In this document: in pieces, positions 1-8,469 of the stretch
How the letters are laid out: each line of letters opens with the position of its first letter
How positions within the stretch are numbered: position 1 is the stretch's first letter
From: Erinaceus europaeus
Taxonomy: Eukaryota; Chordata; Mammalia; Eulipotyphla; Erinaceidae
Direction: 5' to 3'
DNA length: 64,000 bases
Assembly: GCF_950295315.1 (NCBI RefSeq)
Contig: NW_026647341.1
Coordinates: 1-64,000 of the forward strand
Program-made: the position numbers and the translations under genes
Notes under the pieces: model-generated
Database searches by the model: none
Seen by the model: the letters and a program-made list of their open reading frames with translations, nothing else
Told to the model about the DNA's origin: nothing

Positions 1-105
1 GAGTAGTGAAGCAGGTCTGCAGGTGTCTCTCTCCCCCTCTATGACCCCCCCAACCAGGCCTCGAACTTGGCAAAGGCACGGAAGACCAACTTAAAAAGAA
101 ATAAG
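1..105 (+). mobile_element. SINE fragment (A/B body), cut by window edge
   Basis: The window opens inside a SINE body: the shared 'gtgaagcaggtctgcaggtg' core followed by a pyrimidine tract. The head lies outside the window and the tail is degenerate. Confidence 0.6.
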
Positions 106-106
106 G

Positions 107-270
107 GGTGGGGGCAGGTGGGGGCACTATAGTGCACAAGGACCCAGGTTCAAGCCCCTGGTCACCACCTGCAGGGGGAAAGCTTCACGAGTGGTAGAGC
201 AGATCTGTAGGTGTCTCTCTCCCTATCTCCTTCTCTCTCAATTTCTGTCTCTATCCAATAAAAAAAAAGG
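107..270 (+). mobile_element. SINE-B
   Basis: Truncated head, then the B box 'ggttcaagcccctgg', the 'cacctgcagggggaaagctt' body and a 'tatccaataaaaaaaa' end. Confidence 0.8.
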
Positions 271-352
271 GGGGGCTTAGCAGTGGCACACCTGGTTAAG
301 TGCACATATCACCATGCACAAGGACCCAGGTTCAAGCCCCTGCTTCCAACCC
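271..352 (+). mobile_element. SINE-B, left part, interrupted
   Basis: Head with A box 'cagtggcacacctggttaag' and B box. It is interrupted by a SINE-D and its 3' part resumes at 508. Confidence 0.75.
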
Positions 353-507
353 TCCTTTTTTTTTTTTTTTTTTTTGTTTTAACCAGAGCAATGCTCAGCT
401 CTGGCTTATGGTGGTGTGATTATATTAGTATGGATTGAACCTGGAACTTCAGAGCCTTAGGCATGAGAGCCTCTTTGCAGAACCATTATGCTATCTACCC
501 CCAAAAC
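353..507 (-). mobile_element. SINE-D inserted in SINE-B
   Basis: A poly-T run, then the reverse complement of D: 'ctcagctctggcttatggtg', 'gattgaacctgg' and 'cagaaccattatgctatc'. It splits the surrounding SINE-B. Confidence 0.85.
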
Positions 508-628
508 CCTCAATTTCTCTCTGTCCTGTCAAATAAAACATAACGGGGAAAAATGGCCGCTGAGAGCAGTGGAATTATAGTGCCGCACTAAGCCCCACCA
601 ATAACAATGGTGGCAATAAAAAAGAAGA
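508..628 (+). mobile_element. SINE-B/A, right part with 3' extension
   Basis: The body resumes with 'ctctctgtcctgtcaaataa' and continues into the long-form 3' extension ('gagcagtggaattatagtg', 'gccccaccaataac'). Confidence 0.7.
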
Positions 629-636
629 AACACTCA

Positions 637-770
637 GCTAACAAAATAGCGCATGTGAACAGCATGCTCCTTTGTTTGCCATGTGCACTACCTAGGTTCT
701 AGCCCAACCGACACACCAGAGGAAGCCCGCATCTGGTGCTGTGGTCTCTCCCAAAAGAGAACAATAAAGC
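637..770 (+). mobile_element. SINE-E next to the RFC2 exon 2 splice donor
   Basis: E family signature: 'aaaatagcgcatgtgaacag', 'tttgccatgtgcactacc', a degenerate B box, 'gtgctgtggtctctccc', and a short A-rich end. It ends at the RFC2 exon 2 donor (intron bases 777-772 on the minus strand). The hexamer CACTCA lies at 631-636 and again at 771-776, so the donor may sit inside a short target duplication. Six bases could match by chance. Confidence 0.75.
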
Positions 771-777
771 CACTCAC

Positions 778-847
778 CTCCAGCCTGCTCACAGTGTCTT
801 CATTGCCCACGATTTCGTTCAGTTTCACTGGCCTGTATTTTTCAACC
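778..847 (-). CDS. RFC2: RFC2 exon 2 (replication factor C subunit 2)
   Basis: RFC2 is a small ATPase subunit of the replication factor C clamp loader, which loads PCNA at primer-template junctions in the nucleus. This 70-bp exon starts with one base that completes a split Trp codon and then encodes 23 residues beginning [20 protein letters not shown]. That is the 'VEKYRP' box I know from RFC small subunits. It is preceded by an 'aaaacag' acceptor (850-848) and followed by the canonical donor GTGAGT (777-772). The phase matches exon 1 at 4345-4451, giving the ELPW-VEKYRP junction seen in mammalian RFC2. The Walker A exon that should follow is not in the window, so the gene continues to the left. 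The exon is read from the minus strand and is intact, with no stop or frameshift. RFC4 and RFC5 share the VEKYRP box, but the exon 1 sequence favours RFC2. Confidence 0.97.
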
Positions 848-1616
848 CTGTTTTTCAGAAAGCACGCAGAGATGTTAGCAGGGAGACTTCAAGTCACCCC
901 AGAGGACAAGCCTGCCACCAGCAGATGACACTTGGTAAGGCCAGATCACGTGGACGCAGGCTTTCAGTTCCAGGAGGTGGCTGGGTGCCAATGGGCCTGT
1001 CTAGTGTAAGGAGAGTGGACACTCAAGGCTTCACACCCAGCCCAGCACACACACCTGTTGGGAGTTGGACAAGGGCCACCCGAGCCGGCCATCTTGAGTG
1101 ACACTGTGTGCCTGCCACAGCGTGGGCCTGCACAACAGGCACTGAGATCATTGGCTCTGACAGGCCTACAGCGAGGACCCTTCTCAGCCCCGAGCTGGCA
1201 GACTCTGTAGCCCTGTGCCAAGTGCACAGCTGGGCTGACTAGACAAGAGCCCACAACCTCGCCTGCTGTGTGGATGGGCTGAGGGCCTATTCAAGCCTGT
1301 ATCTCTACTTCAACTCCTTGGCAAGGTGGGACTAAGGTGACTGGCTCTGAGCACAACGGCTGTTGATTTGAGATGCTTTGTCCGTTGGGGTTTCCCTAGT
1401 CTTCTGTTACACAACCTGACTTCCTCCCAACCTGAATACTCCCTGGGTACCGGCCTGTCCCAGATTCAGCTGCAAAGAAGCTTCTTTGGCATATATTGTA
1501 GGAAATGAAGAGCCAACTCGGGCTCGGCAGATGGAGTTTGCTGGTCCCACACAAGATGGGGAAAGTCAGGGGCAAAGACCAACAGGCAATGGTTCTCAGT
1601 TCTTATTCTTTTTTAA

Positions 1617-1886
1617 AATTTCATATTTATTTATTTTCCCTTTTCTTGCCCTTTTTTTTTTTTTTTTTAATTGTTGCTGTGGTTATTATTGTTGTTACTG
1701 ATGTCACTGTTAGAAAGGACAAATGAAATGGGGAGGGGGAGAGAAAGACACCTGCAGACCTGTTTCAACGCCTGTGAAGCGACTCCCCTGTAGGTGGAGA
1801 ACTGGGGGCTCGAACCCAGATCCTTACGCTGGTTCTTGTGCTTCATGCCATGTGTGCTTAACCCGCTGCGCTACCGCCGACTCCCT
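1617..1886 (-). mobile_element. SINE-A
   Basis: Minus-strand copy: the tail gives 'ttattattgttgttactgat', the body 'gaagcgactcccctgtaggt', and the head 'taacccgctgcgctaccgcc'. It lies inside RFC2 intron 1 in sense with that gene. Confidence 0.9.
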
Positions 1887-2016
1887 CTCAGTTCTTACTC
1901 TAAAAGGCTTTTCCCACCAGCAGAGAGCTAGAACTCAGGAAGCCCTAGCACAGTGCTAAAGTGGTCGCACACACCTAGGGCTGTGGAAGCCCAAGAGGAT
2001 TATTATTATTATAATA

Positions 2017-2130
2017 ATAAGAAACCCCAGAACCCTGTTCAGCTCTGGTTCATGGTAGTGTGGGGGATTGAACCTGGGGCGCTGGAGTCTCACGCATGGG
2101 TCTTTTTGCATCACCATTATGCCACCTAGG
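2017..2130 (-). mobile_element. SINE-D
   Basis: Reverse D with 'gttcagctctggttcatgg', 'gggattgaacctggggc' and 'tcaccattatgccacc'. Confidence 0.8.
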
Positions 2131-2152
2131 ACTTTTTATGATGTTTATAGAG

Positions 2153-2267
2153 TCAGCAAAATAGCTCACATGAATAGTTTGCTGCTTTGGTTCAAGCTCG
2201 GCTCCTACTGCACTGAAGGAAGTTTCAGTGCTATGGTCTCTCTTTCTCTCTGAAAAATAAATACAAT
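2153..2267 (+). mobile_element. SINE-E
   Basis: 'aaaatagctcacatgaatag', 'ctactgcactgaaggaag' and 'cagtgctatggtctctc' mark family E. Confidence 0.8.
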
Positions 2268-2604
2268 GGGGGCCGGGTGGTAGCACAGTGGGTTAAATGC
2301 ACATGGCACAAAGCGCAAGGACCTGCATAAGGATCCCACTTCAAGACCCTGGCCCAACACCTGCAGGGGGGTTGCCTCACAAACGGTGAAGCAGGTCTGC
2401 AGGTGTCTGTCTTTCTCTCCCCTTCTCTGTCTTCCCCTCCTCTCTTCATTTCTCTCTGTCCTGTACAACAACGACAGCAATAACAACAACGATGATAAAC
2501 AAGGGCAACAAAAGGGAAGAAATAGCCTCCAGGAACAGTGGATTCATAGTGCAGGCATCAAGCCCCAGCAATAACCCTGGAGACCAAAAATAAATAAATA
2601 AAAC
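2268..2604 (+). mobile_element. SINE-A, long form
   Basis: Complete head and body, AAC-rich tail, then the long-form 3' extension 'ccaggaacagtggattcata' to 'aataaccctggagac', ending in (AAAT)n. Confidence 0.9.
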
Positions 2605-2689
2605 ACAAAAGGAAAAAATACATAGGCAGATATGGCAACAGAAGATGCTCTAGGGCTATGGTCTTTCTCTTCCTGTCATTTTTGTTTTT

Positions 2690-2871
2690 TAAGATTTATT
2701 TTCAGATAGAGACAAGGAGAAATAGAAAAAGGAGCAGGAGATAAGACATCTGCAGAACTGATCACCACTTATGAAGCTTCCCCTGTGCAGGTGGGGACCA
2801 GAGGCTTGAACCTGGGTCTCTGCACATGATTAACACATGCACTGTACGAAGTGCACCACCACTTGGCCTCC
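2690..2871 (-). mobile_element. SINE-B
   Basis: Reverse B: 'ggtggggaccagaggcttga' and a degenerate head 'gtgcaccaccacttggcc'. Confidence 0.8.
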
Positions 2872-2907
2872 CTATCTGGAGTGAAAAAGTGGCCCAGAGC
2901 AGCTAGT

Positions 2908-3050
2908 TGGGGTTGTGCAGTGGCACACCTGGTTGAGTGCACATGCTACAATGTGCAAAGACCCGGGTTCAATCCTCTGGCCGTGACCTGCAGAGGAAAA
3001 GCTTCACAAGTGAAGCAGTGCTGCTGATCTGTCTGTCTCTCCCCCTATCT
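2908..3050 (+). mobile_element. SINE-B, interrupted at its tail
   Basis: Head 'gcagtggcacacctggttga' and B box 'gggttcaatcc'; the tail is broken by an inverted B copy. Confidence 0.8.
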
Positions 3051-3213
3051 TTTTATTATTATTATTATTAGAGACAGAGATATTGAGATGAGAAAGAGAC
3101 CTTTTCCTTCACCACTCGTGAAGCTTTCCCTCTGCAGGTGGGGACCAGGGGCTTGAACCGGGGTCCTTGTGCAATGTAATGTTAGCACTTAACTAGGTGT
3201 GTCACCGCCTGGT
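3051..3213 (-). mobile_element. SINE-B nested in SINE-B
   Basis: Reverse B with 'gaagctttccctctgcaggt' and 'taactaggtgtgtcaccgcc'. It forms an inverted pair with the copy to its left. Confidence 0.8.
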
Positions 3214-3480
3214 TCTCTCTCTCTCTCTCTCTCTCTCCCCCCATCTCCCCACTTTCCCCTAGATTTTTTAAATTTATTTTATTTTCCCTTTTGTTACCCT
3301 TGTTGTTTTTTTATATTTATTTACCCTTTTGTTGCCCTTGTTTTTTATTGTTGTTCCCCTTGATTTCTGTCTCTACCCAAATAAATAAATAGTGACCCAG
3401 AGCAGTGAAATCGTGCAAGTGCAAGGCCTCAGCTACACAATCAATAAATAAATGATAAAAGTGATCAATGCAATTAAGCT
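3214..3480. repeat. CT run and degenerate SINE tails
   Basis: A (CT)n run at about 3215-3237 is followed by two partial copies of the SINE-A tail motif 'cccttttgttgccc' and scattered SINE pieces. I cannot assign clean boundaries. Confidence 0.5.
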
Positions 3481-3502
3481 GCAAAAAAAAAAAAAAAAAC
3501 CC

Positions 3503-3617
3503 TGCAGCCTGGCAAGTGACACAATCAACAAAGCACTGAATTCTCAAGCATGAAGTCCCCTGAGTTTAATTCCTCAGCATCACATGTGCCAGAGTGATGA
3601 TCTGGTTCTCTTTTTTC
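3503..3617 (+). mobile_element. SINE-C
   Basis: 'caacaaagcactgaattctc' and 'catgtgccagagtgatgatc' mark family C. Confidence 0.75.
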
Positions 3618-3623
3618 CTTTTT

Positions 3624-3900
3624 CTTTGCCTCCAGGCTTATCGCTGGGGCTTGGTACCTGCACTACAAATCCACTGTTCCTGGCGGTCATTTGTCCCCAT
3701 TTTTATTGGATAGGACAGAGAAAAATTGAGAAAAGGGGGAGCTGTAGAGGAAGAAAGACAGACATATGCAGACCTGCTTCACCGCTTGTGAATCGACCTT
3801 GCAGCAGGTGCGGAGCAGGGGTCTTGAACCAGGATCTTTGCCTGAGTCCTTGCACTTCCTACTTTGTACAGTTAAGCCGGTGCACCACCGCCCTGGTTCT
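3624..3900 (-). mobile_element. SINE-A/B, long form
   Basis: The 3' extension in reverse ('gcctccaggcttatcgctgg') runs into the body and a degenerate head ending 'caccaccgccctggttc'. Confidence 0.8.
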
Positions 3901-3935
3901 TTTTTCTCATGAATACATATGACTTTGCTTTAAAA

Positions 3936-4010
3936 AAGGACCCGGGTCCACAGTCTCCACCGGCAGGGGGAAAGCTTTGCAAGAAGTGAAGCAGTGTTGC
4001 GGTGTCTCTG
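3936..4010 (+). mobile_element. SINE-B fragment
   Basis: Only B box to body remains ('cggcagggggaaagctttgc'). It is the last repeat before the RFC2 promoter island. Confidence 0.65.
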
Positions 4011-4344
4011 CACCGCAGTCCCTGGCGAATGCAGAGACGGGGGGACTCGGGGCCAGGAGCCACCTGTTCACCAGCAGCAAGTGACACCCCCATGTCACCA
4101 CTCCCCCCATACCCCGGAGCCTCATGAAAACTAGCGCCTGGGTGACCACCAGGTATCCAGTCACAGCGCCGGGGCGGAGGGAAGGGGCGCGGGGGCGACT
4201 GTCATCCCGGGACCCCCGCCCCGCGCCTGCTCTGAGCCCCAATCTCCCGCACAACATCCGGCTCCCCGGCCCCACCGAGAGTCCCAACAGCCTCCCGCCC
4301 CGGGCTGCACCCCAAAACCCTTTCTCTGTGGCCCCGGCCCTCAC

Positions 4345-4451
4345 CACGGCAGCTCGTAGTGGCCGCCGCCTCCCGGGGCCTTGCTGGGGGCTGGGACCGG
4401 GTCCTGCGCGCAGCTCGGCCCCGCGCCACCTCCACTCTCCTGCACCTCCAT
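4345..4451 (-). CDS. RFC2: RFC2 exon 1 coding part
   Basis: The first coding exon of the clamp-loader subunit RFC2. The ATG at 4451-4449 has A at -3 and G at +4, a strong Kozak context. It encodes 35 full codons beginning MEVQESGGGAGPSCAQDPVP and ending HYELP, plus two bases (TG) of the next codon. The donor GTGAGG follows at 4344-4339. The single G that opens exon 2 restores Trp, giving ELPW-VEKYRP. The acidic, Ala/Pro/Gly-rich N-terminus followed by GHYELPW is how I recall mammalian RFC2 starting, and it differs from RFC4 and RFC5. The exon sits in a CpG island with two E2F-like sites just upstream. It is intact. Confidence 0.96.
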
Positions 4452-4452
4452 C

Positions 4453-4473
4453 TTCCCGCCGCCACTTCCCGCC
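4453..4473 (-). promoter_or_regulatory. Paired E2F-like sites upstream of RFC2 ATG
   Basis: GGCGGGAA occurs twice on the minus strand (4460-4453 and 4473-4466), 13 bp apart and within 25 bp of the start codon. E2F sites of this form are typical of DNA replication genes. A CRE-like half site TGACG lies nearby at 4492-4496. Confidence 0.7.
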
Positions 4474-4530
4474 GCGCGACGCTCCGTCCCGTGACGACGC
4501 CACGACGCAAGCCCCGCCCCCGCCCCGCGG

Positions 4531-4540
4531 CCGGAAGTGG
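4531..4540 (+). promoter_or_regulatory. ETS/GABP site
   Basis: CCGGAAGTGG is a consensus ETS core, next to GC boxes (4511-4527) and about 80 bp upstream of the RFC2 ATG. Confidence 0.65.
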
Positions 4541-4557
4541 TCCTCCCACCTGTTCCC

Positions 4558-4568
4558 GCGCCTGCGCA
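4558..4568 (+). promoter_or_regulatory. NRF1 site
   Basis: GCGCCTGCGCA is one base from the palindromic NRF1 consensus and lies in the RFC2 promoter island. Confidence 0.65.
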
Positions 4569-4594
4569 GAGGGCAGCGGCCTGGCTGTGAGCCC

Positions 4595-4609
4595 GTTGCC
4601 AGGGGCAAC
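4595..4609. promoter_or_regulatory. Palindromic X-box (RFX site)
   Basis: GTTGCC-AGG-GGCAAC is a perfect inverted repeat with a 3-bp spacer. It fits the RFX consensus GTNRCC(N0-3)RGYAAC. Confidence 0.7.
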
Positions 4610-4700
4610 AGTTGCTGTAGGAGGCCTGGCGTCCGGCGGGGGAGGGAGGGGAAGACTGGAACCGATCGGTCACTTTGCCTTCCCAGAAGGCGACTCGCCC

Positions 4701-4716
4701 CGGAGAGGGCATGGTC

Positions 4717-4747
<31 letters not shown>

Positions 4748-5110
4748 GTGGGATTTGGCTGGTGGGGCCCGGCCGGGGAGGCTTGGCTGGGTATCCTGAG
4801 CATCCTGCCCGCCCTGCGGGGCCGGGGACGCAGAGGGGTCCGAGGTGCAGGCGGACCTGGGCGCGGGGCTCCCCATGGCTGAGAATGACCCCAGGTGACC
4901 CCAGGGTGGGGACATGGGGGACACCTGCTGGTTCGGGGGGGGGCTTGGGGGCTCCTGCGGGGAACTGTCACAGTGCTGCCAGGTGGCGATGCTCCTGTTC
5001 TGCAGAGGAGGACACTGGCCCAGTCTGCGTAGGCTGTAACTCAAATGTCATGCCAGAAAAAAAGAGACTTGGTATTCACGAGGGACTTGAACATTTAGGG
5101 GGGCTGGCTT
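4701..5110. other. GC-rich single-copy flank of the RFC2 promoter
   Basis: After a poly-T run at 4719-4742 the sequence is GC-rich and repeat-free. Long open frames here reflect base composition. I see no splice-bounded exon. Confidence 0.6.
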
Positions 5111-5151
5111 CCTTTTCTTTCCTTTTTTATTTATTAGCTTTTTAAAAAAAT

Positions 5152-5290
5152 CTTCTTGGGTAGAGGGTAGATAGCATAATGGTTGTTATGCAAAGTGACT
5201 CTCATGCCTGAGGCTCCAAAAGCCTCCTGCCTCCATTCAGCCCCCTGCACCACCATAAGTCAGAGCTCTGGTAAAAAAATATTATTATTA
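5152..5290 (+). mobile_element. SINE-D
   Basis: 'gatagcataatggttgttat', 'gcctgaggctccaaaagcc' and 'agagctctggtaaaaaa' mark a plus-strand D. Confidence 0.85.
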
Positions 5291-5291
5291 A

Positions 5292-5571
5292 GGGGGTCGG
5301 GCGGTGGCGCAGTGGGTTAAGCGCACGTGGCGCAAAGCGCAGGGACCGGCTAAGGCTCCCGGTTCGAGCCCCCGGCTCCCCACCTGCAGGGGAGTCGCTT
5401 CACGGGCGGTGAAGCAGGTCTGCAGGTGTCTTATCTTTCTCTCCCCCTCTCTCTCTGTCTTCCCCTCCTCTCTCCATTTCTCTCTGTCCTATCCAAGAAC
5501 GACAACAACAATAACTACAACAATAAAAAAAAACAGCAAGGGCAACAAAAGGGAATAAATAAAATAAATAT
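5292..5571 (+). mobile_element. SINE-A, young copy (family exemplar)
   Basis: The best-preserved short-form A copy. It has a tRNA-like head with A box 'tggcgcagtgggttaagc' and B box 'ggttcgagcccccgg', then 'gcaggggagtcgcttcac', the core 'gtgaagcaggtctgcaggtg', a long CT-rich body, 'ctctctgtcctatcc', and a tail of AAC/AAT triplets ending 'gggcaacaaaaggg' and (AAAT)n. Many CpGs in the head are intact, so the insertion is recent. Both Pol III box positions look usable. Confidence 0.95.
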
Positions 5572-5601
5572 TTTTTAAAAATTATTATTATTATTATTAT
5601 T

Positions 5602-5749
5602 GTGGTCTGGGAGGTGGCACAATGGATAAAACACTGGACTCTCAAGCAATGAGATCCTGAGTTCAATGCCCAGCAGCACATGTACCAGAGTGATGCCTGG
5701 TTCTTTCTCTCTCTCCTCCTATCTTTCTCTTGAATAAATAAATAAATAC
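5602..5749 (+). mobile_element. SINE-C (family exemplar)
   Basis: About 150 bp: tRNA-like A box 'aggtggcacaatggataaaa', 'cactggactctcaagcaatg', B-box region 'gagttcaatgccc', 'agcacatgtaccagagtgat', a TC-rich body and an (AAAT)n tail. It shares no body with A or B. Confidence 0.9.
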
Positions 5750-5821
5750 TTTTTTAAATTTTTAAAAAATATTTATTCCCTTTTGTTGCCCTTATTGGTA
5801 AATAAATAAATTCTAAACAAA

Positions 5822-6014
5822 AATTTATTTATTGGATAGGGACAGAGAGAAATTGAGAGAGAAGGGGGATAGTGAGGGAGACAGAGAGACACCTGCAGCC
5901 CTGCTTCACCACTTGTGAAGCTTTTCCCTTGCAGGTGGGGAACAGGGGCTTGAACCTGGGTCCTCACGCACTGTAATGTGAGCATTTAACCAGGTGTGCC
6001 ACTGCCTGGTCCCA
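5822..6014 (-). mobile_element. SINE-B
   Basis: Reverse B from 'tattggatagggacagagag' to 'taaccaggtgtgccactgcc'. A leftover A-tail motif lies to its left at 5771-5800. Confidence 0.85.
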
Positions 6015-6069
6015 TTTGTTTATTATCTTTATTTATGTATTGGATAGAGACAGCGGAAATCGAGGGGGA

Positions 6070-6160
6070 AGGGTGGCACATGTAATACTGGGGATTGAAC
6101 CCAGGACTTCATCATGCTTGAGTCCAACATTTTGAACCCTATGCCACTTCCTGGGCCACT
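6070..6160 (-). mobile_element. SINE-C, left part of a composite
   Basis: Reverse C ('tgtaatactggggattgaac' to 'cacttcctgggcca'). Its junction with the next SINE recurs at 9.3-9.5 kb. Confidence 0.75.
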
Positions 6161-6204
6161 TCTATTCCCCTTTTACACTTTCACATTAGTGGGGGGGAAT
6201 ATAT

Positions 6205-6368
6205 ATATAATTTATTTTGCTTTCTTTTTTTCTCCCCAGAGAGGAAGAGAGACAGAGACACCTGCAGCCCTGCTTCACCACTTGCAAAGCTTTCCTCCTG
6301 CAGATAGAGACCGGGGTCTCTAGCCCGGGTCCTTGTAATATGTGCTCAACCAGGTGCACCACCACCCA
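6205..6368 (-). mobile_element. SINE-B, right part of a composite
   Basis: Reverse B body and head ('tcaaccaggtgcaccaccac') downstream of the non-SINE linker at 6161-6204. Confidence 0.75.
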
Positions 6369-6404
6369 TTTTATCTTTTGAATATGCTTTATGTTAATGA
6401 GAGA

Positions 6405-6520
6405 GATAGAGAGGTGATACAGAGACCAGAGCCCTGCTCAGCTCTCGTTTATGGTTGTGACCGGGATTGAAACTGGAGCCTCAAGTATGAAAGTCTTTTT
6501 GCATAACCATTAAATTCTCA
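6405..6520 (-). mobile_element. SINE-D
   Basis: Reverse D with 'agccctgctcagctctcgtt' and 'gtctttttgcataaccatta'. Confidence 0.8.
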
Positions 6521-6522
6521 AC

Positions 6523-6524
<2 letters not shown>

Positions 6525-6573
<49 letters not shown>
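6525..6573 (+). repeat. (CTTT)n microsatellite
   Basis: About 12 near-perfect tetramer copies between a D and an E SINE. Confidence 0.95.
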
Positions 6574-6575
6574 AG

Positions 6576-6728
6576 ATGAAGATAAAAAAGGCAGAGAGAT
6601 AGAGATAGAGAGAGTGAAAGTGACCACAGCACCCATGATCCTTCCTGTGCTCTAGGCGCTGGGCTCAAACCTGGATTACACACATGGCAAAGAAGCTCAC
6701 TTGGATAATGAGCTATTTTGCCAGCCCT
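6576..6728 (-). mobile_element. SINE-E
   Basis: Reverse E: 'cagcacccatgatccttcct', 'agctcacttggataatgagc' and 'gccagccctgg'. Confidence 0.75.
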
Positions 6729-6839
6729 GGGACTAACTTTCTATGACTTTCTAATTGAGGAAGCCATAGCCCCGAAGTTGAGAGGTGATAATGAATAAGA
6801 AGTAGAAACACTGAGTCATTTCTGTGCTGTGCTCTCCCT

Positions 6840-6900
6840 AGGCACTAAACCCAAGGAGCAGACTCACATTGTCTGTATTTTACAGATGAAAAAACAGGCT
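6840..6900 (+). mobile_element. MIR-like fragment
   Basis: 'ttttacagatgaaaaaacag' resembles the end of the ancient mammalian MIR element. The match is short. Confidence 0.4.
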
Positions 6901-6913
6901 TGAGATTGACCAC

Positions 6914-7075
6914 AGAAGATTGCAAAATAGCTCACTTGGATAGTCAGTTGCTTTGCCATCTGTGTGAGTGACACAGGTTCGAGACCAATTCCCACTGCGT
7001 GGAAGGAAGCTTCAGTGCTTTGGACTCTTGTCTCTCTCATTATCTCTTTCTCTGCCTCCATTTTTGAGAAAGAGA
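6914..7075 (+). mobile_element. SINE-E
   Basis: 'gcaaaatagctcacttggat', 'gacacaggttcgagaccaat' and 'ggaaggaagcttcagtgct' mark E, with a GA-rich end. Confidence 0.85.
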
Positions 7076-7318
7076 GAGAGAGGGAGGATTAAACAATATC
7101 TAAATATCATTTAGACTGTAAGTGGCAGCACCAGGATGCATGCCCTATCATGTTGCCAAAGCAAGTTGTATAAAATCTTCTGTACTGCATTTACCATATT
7201 GCACCATAATTGCAGGATTAAAAACAGGTTTGACGTCTGAGTTGGAGGGAAGAATTGGGATCTTCCAATTCCTCCAAGGCTTCACTTCTCTCCTGGAGCT
7301 CTTTAAACAGTCAATTTG

Positions 7319-7560
7319 ATTGTATTTACTTATTTATTTATTTTGAGTCTGAAAAAGGGAGAGAGATTAGAGCACTGCTCTGCTCTGGCACAAGGAAGTT
7401 CCCAGAATTGAACCTGGGACTTGTGCTCTACCTAGTTTTGGTTATGGTCCCAGTTTGTTCAATCTTGTTCCCCTTCTCCCCCTCTCCTCCCTCCTCCTCC
7501 TCCTCCTCAATCTTTTTGTGACATGTACTCTTAACCAGGTGGGCCATCCCCTGGCCCCTC
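7319..7560 (-). mobile_element. Degenerate SINE mosaic (D/B)
   Basis: A reverse D-like start ('gagcactgctctgctctggc') with a rearranged middle containing (TCC)n, ending in a B-like head ('cttaaccaggtgggccatcc'). Boundaries are approximate. Confidence 0.5.
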
Positions 7561-7597
7561 CTCCATCTTTTTGTTTGTTCTTTTTTAAATTAACTTA

Positions 7598-7739
7598 AGA
7601 TTTTATTTATGTATTAATGACAGGCATAGAGATAGAAAGAACCAGATATCACTCTGGTACATTTGCTGCTGGGGATTGAACTCGGGAACTCATAGTTGAA
7701 AGTCCAGCGCTTTATCCACTGTGCTACCTCCCAGACCAC
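7598..7739 (-). mobile_element. SINE-C
   Basis: Reverse C from 'ttatgtattaatgacaggca' to 'tccactgtgctacctcccag'. Confidence 0.85.
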
Positions 7740-7865
7740 ACTTTATTTTTCTCCAGAACACTGCTCAACTCCGGCTTACAGTTGTAAGAGTGTATTGACC
7801 CTGGGACCTCAGAGCCTCAGGTGTAAGATTTTCTTTGCAGAACCATTATGCTATCTCCCCTGCCT
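7740..7865 (-). mobile_element. SINE-D
   Basis: Reverse D directly abutting the C copy; ends 'cattatgctatctcccctgc'. Confidence 0.85.
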
Positions 7866-7875
7866 GATTATTTCT

Positions 7876-8152
7876 TGTGTTTTTTTTTTTTTTCTGTTGT
7901 TTTTGTTGTTGTTATTGCTATCATTGTTGTTGGATAGGACAGAGAGAAATCCAGAGAGTTGAGGAAGACAGAGAGGGGGAGAAGTCAAAGAGGGGGAGAG
8001 AAGGAGAGACACCTGCAGACCTGCTTCACTGCTTGTAAAGCAAGCCCCCCCCACACACAGATGGGGAGCCAGGGGCTCGAACTGAGATCTTTAAGCCAAT
8101 CCTTGCGCTTTGTGCCATGTGTGCTTAACCCACTGAGCTACCACCCGACCTC
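7876..8152 (-). mobile_element. SINE-A
   Basis: Reverse A: tail, 'gttggataggacagagagaa', body with a small GA-rich expansion, and head 'taacccactgagctaccacc'. Confidence 0.9.
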
Positions 8153-8164
8153 CTACTTCCTGTT

Positions 8165-8468
8165 TTTTAAATTAATTAATTAATTTATTTATTCCCTTTT
8201 GTTGCCCTTGATGTTTCATTGTTGTAATTATTATTATTGATGTCATCATTATTGGATAGGACAGAGAGAAATGGAAAGAGGAGAGGAAGACAGAGAGGGG
8301 GAGAGAAAGACAGACACCCTGCAGGTGGGGAGCCTACAGACCTGCTTCATCACCTGTGAAGCGACTCCCCTGCAGGTGGGGAGCTGGGGGCTGGAACCCG
8401 GATCCTTAGGTCAGTCCTTGCGCTTTGTGTCACATGCACTTAACCCGCTGTGCTACCGCCTGACTCCC
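8165..8468 (-). mobile_element. SINE-A with internal duplication
   Basis: Reverse A in which 'ctgcaggtggggagc' occurs twice about 50 bp apart (around 8319 and 8369), a local duplication inside the body. Confidence 0.9.
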
Positions 8469-8469
8469 T

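Larger units (their letters stand above)
848..4344 (-). other. RFC2: RFC2 intron 1
   Basis: This 3.5-kb intron runs from the donor GTGAGG at 4344-4339 to the acceptor ending at 848. About 930-1615 is single-copy sequence where I see no exon. The rest is mainly SINE-derived. Confidence 0.9.
4138..4700 (-). promoter_or_regulatory. RFC2: CpG island and promoter of RFC2
   Basis: A repeat-free GC-rich block with many CpG dinucleotides surrounds RFC2 exon 1. There is no TATA box near the expected start. GC boxes at 4511-4527 and the E2F, ETS, NRF1 and X-box sites listed separately fit a housekeeping, S-phase promoter. The exact start site cannot be placed from sequence; about 4480-4560 is likely from exon 1 and the ETS site. 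Confidence 0.85.

Noticed and set aside
4124..4799. Several overlapping open frames of 115-233 codons in the RFC2 CpG island
   Set aside because: They come from GC-rich composition and lie in mutually exclusive frames. Only the 107-bp minus-strand stretch has a Kozak start, a donor and a matching downstream exon.
5292..5400. tRNA genes suggested by A and B boxes
   Set aside because: The boxes belong to SINE heads. The expected acceptor stem and anticodon arm do not close, and the sequence runs into the SINE body.
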